From contig CAILMK010000347.1 in NCBI GenBank assembly GCA_903835275.1, positions 1-8,361 of the forward strand: DNA of 8,361 bases, given 5' to 3'. Numbering within the stretch: position 1 is the first letter of the stretch; each line of letters starts with the position of its first letter. A program made the position numbers and the translations under genes. This DNA is from an uncultured bacterium. Its GTDB lineage: Bacteria; Bacteroidota; Bacteroidia; CAILMK01. A model generated the notes under the pieces. It worked only from the letters and a program-made list of their open reading frames with translations. It was not told where the DNA came from and made no database searches. Below, piece after piece: positions 1-7,800 of the stretch.

Positions 1-858
1 ACCATTCAGGTAACTTCACCCTTAACCAGGGCAGAAGATTTCTTAGGTGCATGGGATCAGTTCAAATCCCAGAAGTTGGATTCAATGGCGACCGGAGTTC
101 TTGTCAAAAGATTCTTCTGGACTAAGGAAGGTAAACCCGTTAATTATAATCCCGCGCAGAGACCGATGCGTCAGCATTTTGATGGCTGGATCATGGAGAA
201 TGGCGCCTTTTATTTTACCAGGAAAGATCTTCTGGTATCCTCCAAATGCCGCCTGGGCGGAAGGTTGGGTATTTATGAAATGGCCGAAGAAACAGGGATA
301 GAAATAGATGAACCCTCCGACTGGGAAATGATAGAAATGCTTCTTGAAAAGAGGAAGCAATTTAACTACCGGCAATTGCTCAGTGATATAAAAGTCCTTG
401 TGCTGGATGTAGACGGTACACTCACCGATGCGGGAATGTATTATTCTGCAGACGGCGAACAATTGAAAAAATTCAATACCCGCGATGCCAAGGGGCTGGA
501 GCTGATCCGCGAAAAACTTGGATTGAGGATTGTAATACTCACCCGTGAAAATTCCCCGATTGTCACTGCAAGGGCACATAAACTCAGGATTGATGATTGC
601 TATATTGGGGTTTTGGAAAAGCTTGCATTTATGGAGCAATTCTGCCTGGAAAATCATCTTTCAATGGCAAATCTCGCCTACATTGGTGATGATATAAATG
701 ACCTGGAATGTATGCAAAAGGCAGGCTTTTGCGCATGCCCTGCCAATGCAGAAGAGGAGATTAAAAAAGCATCCCATTATGTATCCAAAGTAAACGGGGG
801 AGAAGGAGCAGTCAGGGATGTATGCAACCTGATGCTGAAAGCACTAAATCCATCCTGA
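1..858 (+). CDS. Acylneuraminate (nonulosonate) cytidylyltransferase fused to KdsC-like HAD phosphatase, 5'-truncated by window edge
   Basis: The frame is open from base 1, so the true start lies upstream; 285 residues are visible. Residues 1-118 are the C-terminal half of a NeuA/CMAS-type enzyme, which activates a nonulosonic acid with CTP to the CMP-sugar in the cytoplasm. Visible marks are VTSPL at the left edge (family QPTSPLR motif), RPMRQHFDGWIMENGAFYF around residues 53-72, and IDEPSDW at 102-108, whose D103 and D107 match the family's metal-binding aspartates. Residues 130-280 are a KdsC-type HAD domain: DVDGTLTD with D136 and D138 (nucleophile and acid/base), FNTRD at 158-162, T181 (motif II), K207 (motif III), GDDINDL at 229-235 (motif IV) and NGGEGAVRD near 265-273. 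The phosphatase residues look complete, so it may dephosphorylate a nonulosonate 9-phosphate before activation. The fusion order matches animal CMAS. The exact sugar (Neu5Ac, Kdn, legionaminate or other) cannot be told. A TTG at 76 is an internal leucine codon, not a start. Confidence 0.9.
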   Translation, partial: TIQVTSPLTRAEDFLGAWDQFKSQKLDSMATGVLVKRFFWTKEGKPVNYNPAQRPMRQHFDGWIMENGAFYFTRKDLLVSSKCRLGGRLGIYEMAEETGIEIDEPSDWEMIEMLLEKRKQFNYRQLLSDIKVLVLDVDGTLTDAGMYYSADGEQLKKFNTRDAKGLELIREKLGLRIVILTRENSPIVTARAHKLRIDDCYIGVLEKLAFMEQFCLENHLSMANLAYIGDDINDLECMQKAGFCACPANAEEEIKKASHYVSKVNGGEGAVRDVCNLMLKALNPS

Positions 859-875
859 ATAATATCTTTTGAACT

Positions 876-1721
876 TTGAGTGGAGCAAAAAATACATTTA
901 TTCAATCATGGCTGCCACCGGCACTCTATTACTTTTTGCTTCAGTCAGCGGATAAATTAAAATTCTTATCATCGGACAAAAGCCTGCTTAAGTCAAACGC
1001 TTCACTGGAGGGTATTGCGAAGGGCAAGAGGGCATTTGTACTTGCTACAGGGCCAAGTTTAAAGCTTGAAAATCTTAAAGCATTGGTGGGTGAAGATTGC
1101 TTTTCAGTAAGTAATTTCTTCCTCCACGAGGATTTGGATATCGTCCATCCCAAATTTCATTTTTTCGCTCCTTTTCATCCGCCTCTTATTCTTGAGAATT
1201 TCGTTGCCTGGCTGAAACAGGCCGATGAAAAATTGCCCGTAGATACAGAAATAGTCCTTGGGTATACAGACGCTGAGATCGTAAAGAATTATGGCCTTTT
1301 CCCGAAACGGAAAGTGCATTATTTGTATCTTGCCTATCATGTAAAGGTCGGCGGGATCAATTTGCAGAAACCTATTCTGTGGCCCCAATCCGGTCCCCTG
1401 ATGATCCTACCTGTATTGCTGGCGATGGGGTATGAAAAGATTTACCTCCTTGGGTGTGATCATACAGTATTGAGGGACTTCAAAAAGCCTATTCCGCATT
1501 TCTATGCAAAGGATAAGGATACCCGGCAAAACGCCTCTGATCCGGGAGCCTGGGCGGATATTATACAGGCGCACCAGTATTCAATGAATACTTTTGTCCA
1601 ATATGAAAAATACAAAAAAGCCATTTCCATTGACTATCAGGGAGTGGAAATCATCAATCTTTCGCAGGATTCATGGCTGGATATGTTTGAAGCAAGCACT
1701 TTGGATATGGTAATAAAGTAA
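876..1721 (+). CDS. DUF115/MptE-like Rossmann protein, putative surface-glycan or nonulosonate transfer enzyme
   Basis: This 281-residue protein has no signal peptide or clear membrane segment and is probably cytoplasmic. The core starts near residue 50: GKRAFVLATGPSL (50-62) is the nucleotide-binding loop typical of DUF115/MptE-like and GT42 proteins, followed by SVSNFF (77-82), WPQSGPLMI (169-177), AMGYEKIYLLGCDH (183-196) and HFY (208-210). The same order (GNGPSL, CNQFYFE, TSG, GYKTIYLCGID) occurs in Campylobacter Cst sialyltransferases, and DUF115 occurs in Maf proteins that attach nonulosonates to flagellin. It lies 17 bases after a CMP-nonulosonate synthetase gene on the same strand, so an operon is likely, and transfer of the CMP-activated sugar is a reasonable but unproven role. 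The start is taken as TTG at 876: an in-frame TGA at 870-872 closes the frame just upstream and the first internal ATG is at residue 177, inside the fold. No clear Shine-Dalgarno sequence precedes it. The family is fairly sure; the reaction is not. Confidence 0.75.
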   Translation: MSGAKNTFIQSWLPPALYYFLLQSADKLKFLSSDKSLLKSNASLEGIAKGKRAFVLATGPSLKLENLKALVGEDCFSVSNFFLHEDLDIVHPKFHFFAPFHPPLILENFVAWLKQADEKLPVDTEIVLGYTDAEIVKNYGLFPKRKVHYLYLAYHVKVGGINLQKPILWPQSGPLMILPVLLAMGYEKIYLLGCDHTVLRDFKKPIPHFYAKDKDTRQNASDPGAWADIIQAHQYSMNTFVQYEKYKKAISIDYQGVEIINLSQDSWLDMFEASTLDMVIK

Positions 1722-1773
1722 TAATTATTGCTATATTTGTGGGTAAGATAAATTAAACCACAATCCATTTTGT
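1722..1773 (+). promoter_or_regulatory. Intergenic promoter with Bacteroidota -7 element TATATTTG
   Basis: This 52-base AT-rich gap contains TATATTTG at 1732-1739, a perfect match to the Bacteroidota -7 consensus TAnnTTTG. No TTTG-type -33 element sits at the usual spacing of about 19 bases; the nearest TTTG (1700-1703) is 28 bases upstream, inside the previous gene. Transcription would start roughly 30 bases before the ATG at 1774. No Shine-Dalgarno sequence is seen, only an A/T-rich leader, as is usual in this phylum. The element suggests the giant gene can be transcribed separately from the glycan genes, though read-through is not excluded. Confidence 0.55.
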
Positions 1774-1839
1774 ATGAAAAAACTCTTTTTGATTTGCTCT
1801 ATTCTGAGCCTTTGTTCAATTACTAATAGTTCTTTTGCC
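1774..1839 (+). other. Sec signal peptide (residues 1-22)
   Basis: The segment has a KK n-region, the hydrophobic core LFLICSILSLCSI, and the polar c-region TNSSFA before Gly23. This fits signal peptidase I cleavage after Ala22. T9SS cargo needs such a Sec signal to reach the periplasm, so it agrees with the C-terminal sorting domain. Confidence 0.88.
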
Positions 1840-4800
1840 GGCCTGAAAGGTACATATACCATTGACTCATCCAAGTCAGCATCTTCAAGCAATTATAAGA
1901 CTTTTACTTCCGCGGTATCCGATCTTGTAAATGGAACCCGCCCGGATGGAGGTACTACCAATGGATCAGGCGTTTCAGGGGCAGTTGTTTTTAATGTTGC
2001 AAACGGTACCTACAACGAACAGATCAGTATTGGCTCTATCAGTGGCACATCTTTTTCTAATACCGTTACTTTTCAATCTGCATCAGGTGATAGCTCAAAG
2101 GCGATTCTTTCCTTTGCTTCATCCGCTTCTTCTACAAAAAATTATGTACTGGAGATGAACGGTGTGCAACATTTGATATTTAAAGGGTTGACTATTCAAC
2201 GTACAGGAAGCGGCTATTACAGTACTGTAGTCAGTTTTTTTGGAGGATCACATAATAATTCATTTTTGAATAACAGATTAATTGGGGTTTCCACCACCAA
2301 TTATTTATACACTGAGGAAACAATTGTGCTATCTGCAAAAGACAATGATACCAATAACGTTTTCAGGTACAATGTTCTCAAATATGGTAGCCTTGGATTT
2401 AATCTTGTTGGAGATAACAGTACAAGGGAATCAGGAACCATCATTGAAAACAATCAGGTCACTGACGCACACTTTACAGAACTTTATTTGCAGTATCAGT
2501 TGAATCCAATCGTCGCACATAACTACATAACCACATCAAATGATATTTGCAATGGAATTTATATTTTTCATTGCCTGTCTTCACAGGTTGTCGGAAATCA
2601 GATTTACACCTATGGTGCAAACTGCGCCATCTATACGCACCATTCCGGGGGTACATCTTCCGCACCTGAATTGATTGCAAACAATTTTATGAAAAGCGAC
2701 TGTGGAAGTCCTTCGGATTTTGTTGCATTTACCATTTATTCCTGGCGATCAAATTACCAGCGCTATTATTTTAATAATGTCCTGAATGTATGTGGAACAA
2801 GTACGATGACGAGTGCACATTTTGACACATGCGACCATGTTGATTTCCTTAACAATAATTTAATTAATACCGGAGGAGGATATACTTTTCAAAATGTGCA
2901 GTGCACAAATTTTAATTCTGATTATAATAATTTATACACAAAAGGAAAGAACCTTGCCATTTGGAATGGTGTAAATTATACATCATTATCCGCATTTCAA
3001 TCCGGTGTTAAAATTGATGCCAATTCACTTAATATAAATCCAACGTATTCCTCAACTTCCAATCTGCGTGCAGGCAATCCGGCACTTTATAAAAGTGGAA
3101 CTTCCCTGACGGCGGTAAGCGATGATATTTATGGCAAGACAAGAAATGCAATTCCCACCATTGGAGCGAATGAATTATTCAAGAATGATCCTGCAGTTCT
3201 CGGTCTGGCTTCGGTGTCATTGTGCGGCGGCGGGAAAAAGAATATTGTAGCCCATGTACAAAACGCGGGAATAGATTCGCTGAAAAGCTTTGATATCAGC
3301 TGGTCTTTAAATGGTGTCTATAAGGGTAAGTATTCCTGGACGGGATTGCTTGATCCCGGAAAAACTGATTCTAATATTGTAATAGATACCTCTACTTTTT
3401 TAGTGGGCTCTACAAGCAATATTAAAATATGGACCTCCAATCCCAATGGGAAAACGGATGAGGATCCAACGGACGATACAATAAACTACGTTTTAAAGAT
3501 AAGTGCATTGCCAAAGATTAATGCAGGACGTGATACCTCAATTTGCTCCGGAATGTCAGATTCATTGGGAACGGCATTTATTAGTGGAAATAAATATACA
3601 TGGTCATCTTCACCAAGCGGATTTAGTTCTTCTGTTGCCAAGCCAAGTGTTAGTCCTTCTAAAACGACTACATACATTCTTTCTGTGAGTGATTCTCTCG
3701 GATGTTCCAAAATGGATTCAGTAAAAATTACTGTTAATCCGCTACCGCTTGCTGCTAATTCCGGAAACAAAACTATTTGCAAAGGACAAAGTGTAAGCAT
3801 CGGTGCAAAAGCTGTAACAGGCGATAGTTATTCATGGACATCAAATCCTTCAGGTTATACTTCAAGTAATTCCGATCCTTCTGTTAGTCCTTCTACAGCG
3901 ACCAGATATTATATTACCGAAACCGTTAGTGCGACAGGGTGTATTAAAAGTGATTCCCTCGATATTTCAGTTAATCCATTGCCTATACCTAACGCAGGAA
4001 ATGATACCTCAATTTGCGATGGTTCTTCTTCAACCATTGGAAGTGCATCCAAGAGCGGACATACATATTCCTGGAAAAGTAATCCTTCCGGGTTTACATC
4101 ATCAAGCAATAAACCAACTGTAACACCCACGACAACTACAGTCTTTACCGTAACCGAAAGCATTACTTCTACGGGTTGTTCAAATAAAGATTCTGTAAAA
4201 GTCACAGTGAATCCTTTGCCATTGGCTTCTAACATAGGGAACAGTTCAGTTTGCAATGGGCAGTCTATAAACATCGGTGCAAAATCCATTACCGGGGATA
4301 GCTATTCATGGACATCAAAACCTTCAGGATTTACATCAACAAATTCAAATCCTTCTGTAAACCCTACTTCTTCGACTACTTATTACCTGACAGAAACAGT
4401 TAGTGCTACGGGCTGCAGTCAATCAGATTCACTGGTAATTACAGTAAATCCATTACCAACACCAAAGCCGGGTTCTGCAAAATCCATTTGTCTGGGAGGA
4501 TCTGCTTCCATAGGAGGAACTTCAACTTCAGGACATACGTATAACTGGACAAGCCATCCATCAGGGTATACTTCTTCGAGCAGTAGTGCATCTGTTAAAC
4601 CAACTGTGACTACAACTTATATTGTAACGGAATCCATCACAGCAACAGGGTGCAGCGCATCTGATTCAGTTATCATAACTGTGAATCCGCTTCCATCTGC
4701 CAAGACCGGAGGAAACCAGGCATTATGTACGGGGCAAAGCATTAATATAGGAGCTACATCAGTTTCAGGAAATACATATTCCTGGACTTCCAAACCAAGC

Positions 4801-7800
4801 GGATTTACTTCTACTTCAGCAAAAGCATCTGTTAATCCAACTACGAACACAACTTACTATCTCACCGAAACTGTTACTGCCACCGGATGTTCTAAAAGTG
4901 ATTCCGCTGTTATTACAGTGAATCCTCTTCCGGTTCCAAAGCCCGGAGCCAGTACTGCAATTTGCAACGGACAAAGCACTTTCATCGGCACAACTTCTTT
5001 ATCAGGAAATACATATTCGTGGGATTCCAAACCTTCCGGATTTACGTCAACATCAGCAAATCCTTCCGTTTCTCCGGTGGTGACAACAAAATATTATTTG
5101 ACGCAAACTATTACGTCCACCGGATGTTCCAAGACAGATTCGATAGTTATTACTGTTAATCCATTGCCTGCAGCAAAGGTTATTTCCAATCAAACTATTT
5201 GTAATGGGACAACACTTGCCATTGGTGGAACCAGTGTTTCAGGAAACAGTTATTCATGGACATCCAATCCTTCAGGATACACTTCTTCATCTTCTAATCC
5301 AAAGGTTAATCCTTCCACAACTACCATTTATTATTTGACTGAATATGTTGTTGCAACAGGATGCAGCCAATCAGATTCAACGGTCATAACAGTAAATCCT
5401 TTGCCTGCCGGCAATGCAGGGCTTAATCAAAATATTTGCTTCGGACAAACTGCAGGCCTTGGAGCAAAAAGTGTTTCCGGAAATACGTATGCATGGACAT
5501 CCAAACCAAGTGGTTTTTCAGATACAACATCAAATCCGATAGTATCTCCAACAAGCACCACAACATATTACCTGACAGAAACCATTACTGCCACAGGATG
5601 CAGCAAGAGTGATTCCGTTATTGTAAGCGTTTACCCGAAAGTCGCTGTTAATACAGGGAATAACCAGGCAATTTGTTTTGGAACATCTGCGATTGTAGGA
5701 TTGCCTTATGTTAGCGGAAATGTATATTCATGGGTTTCTTCTCCTTCAGGATTTTCTGATACAAGTTCCAATCCTATTGTAAAACCTATTTCAACCACTA
5801 CATACGTTTTAACACAGACAGTAACTTCAACGGGATGTACGCGCACAGATTCAATAAAAGTATTTGTAAATCCTCTTCCAAGTGCAATTGCAGGTAAGGA
5901 CACTGCCATTTGCAACGGACAATCAATTATTGTTGGTAGCAGTGGGGTAGCTGGCAATATATATAGCTGGACAAGTAATCCGTCCGGATATACTTCTTCG
6001 CTTTCCGGCCCGTCATTATCTCCAACCACCACCACTGAATTTTATCTTACAGAAGTTGTTTCTGCCACAGGTTGCAGCAAGAGTGATTCCATACAAATTA
6101 CTGTGAATGCATTGCCGACAATTTACACGGGTGGTAACCGCACAATATGTTTCGGACAATCCGTGGTATTGGGTTCGTCATCCACTCCTGGTAAATCGTA
6201 TAGCTGGACTTCCAATCCATCAGGATATACCTCTTCGTCAGCGTCACCATCAGTATCACCAGGTGCTACGACCACTTATATACTTACTGAAACTATTACA
6301 TCAACAGGATGCAAAAATGCTGATTCAGCATCCGTGACTGTTAATCCGGTTCCTTCTGCCAACGCAGGATCATCATCTTCTATATGTTCAGGTGATAGCA
6401 TACAAATAGGTAATTCAGCAGTATCAGGAAATACATATAGCTGGAATAGCAATCCATCCGGCTTTACTTCATCATCAAGTAGTCCGTACGCAAAACCGTT
6501 AGCAACTACAAAATATTATTTGACGGAATCCATTACAGCTACCGGTTGCAATAAAACGGATTCCCTTGTTATAACAGTGAATGCACTTCCTACTCCTTCG
6601 CTTGGAGTTACCAAAGCGGTATGCGAAGGCAGTACCGCAGGATATTCCACAGCAAACAACAAAGGATCTTCTTATACATGGACTGTTAAGGGTGGTAAAA
6701 TTATTTCCGGTGCCTCTACAGATAGCATTACGGTTACATGGGGAAGTGCCGGTGCGGGAAGTGTTCAGGTCCTTGAAAGAAATTCCAATGGTTGCAAAGA
6801 TTCAACAAGAGCTGCAATAAAAATAAATGCATTACCTGCACCTAAAATAAGCGGGCCTGCTTCTGTTTGTGCGGGTTCTTCACGGATTTACCAGACCAAT
6901 AAAGATTCGGCGGCTTCTTATAGCTGGTCTTTTTCAGGTGGCAGTATTAGTGCCGGTTCCGGTACGGATTCCATAACAATTAAATGGGGTAGTGCAGGTT
7001 CAACATCATTACAGGTGGTAGAAACGAGTGCATTTGGATGTAAGGATTCCAATTCGTTTTCAATAGTTATAAACGCTCTGCCTGTTCCATCCATTTCCGG
7101 ATTGGTTTCAGTATGCCCCGCGAGTGCCGGTGGCTATCTTACAGCAGGCAATAAGGGCTCTTCTTACCAATGGAGTATCACTGGTGGCACAATCGGTTCC
7201 GGTGCAACTACAGATTCATCATACGTAACGTGGGGAAGTGCAGGTAAAGGATTTCTACAAGTAGTGGAAACCAATGCAGCAGGCTGCAGGGATTCCAATT
7301 CTGTTTCAGTAACCATTAATGCATTGCCGAAACCTAAAATTACCGGCAATCTGATTCTCTGCAATGGAACAACGACGAGTTACCAGACAAATAATGATAT
7401 TGGATCAAAATATAACTGGAAGTTAACCGGCGGAAATATTACATCCGGTACTGCTACGGATTCAGTTAACATTGACTGGAATATATCCGGCAGGCAACTG
7501 GTTAAAGTTATAGAGACCAATAGTTCCGGTTGCATTGACTCTACTTTGGATACGGTTATTGTAAATGCAAATCCACAGGCAAGGCTTTTCTCATCTACCG
7601 TTTGCCAGGGCAATTCCACATACTTCGGGGATTCATCCACCATGCGCTTTAAACAACTTTGGTATTTTGGAGATGGCGATACTTCAAGCCTTATGAATCC
7701 TAAACATATTTACAAGAACGCGGGAACATTTAAAACATATCTGTTCACCTGGAATAATGCCGGTTGTTACGATTCCGCTTCAGTAACTACAGTAGTACGC

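Noticed and set aside
47..301. ATG-started 84-residue frame on the plus strand
   Set aside because: It overlaps the real gene in another frame and has no domain or ribosome-binding context.
82..657. 191-residue open frame on the minus strand
   Set aside because: It lies wholly antisense to the cytidylyltransferase/HAD gene, which has clear family motifs; the antisense protein shows no recognisable domain.
1774..1839. Possible lipoprotein signal because of Cys8 and Cys14
   Set aside because: Neither Cys follows a proper lipobox (LSLC has Leu before Cys), while SFA before Gly23 fits signal peptidase I.
4962..5159. 65-residue plus-strand frame inside the array
   Set aside because: It is an out-of-frame shadow of A modules 7 and 8 with no independent support.
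3508..7569. Regular tandem repetition resembling a CRISPR or satellite array
   Set aside because: The periods are 237 and 246 bases, in frame, diverged at synonymous sites and coding throughout; no short identical repeats with unique spacers are present.
3486..7643. Several minus-strand open frames of 66-126 residues in the repeat region
   Set aside because: They recur at similar places in several modules because the repeats share base composition and codon phase; they are shadows of the coding repeats.
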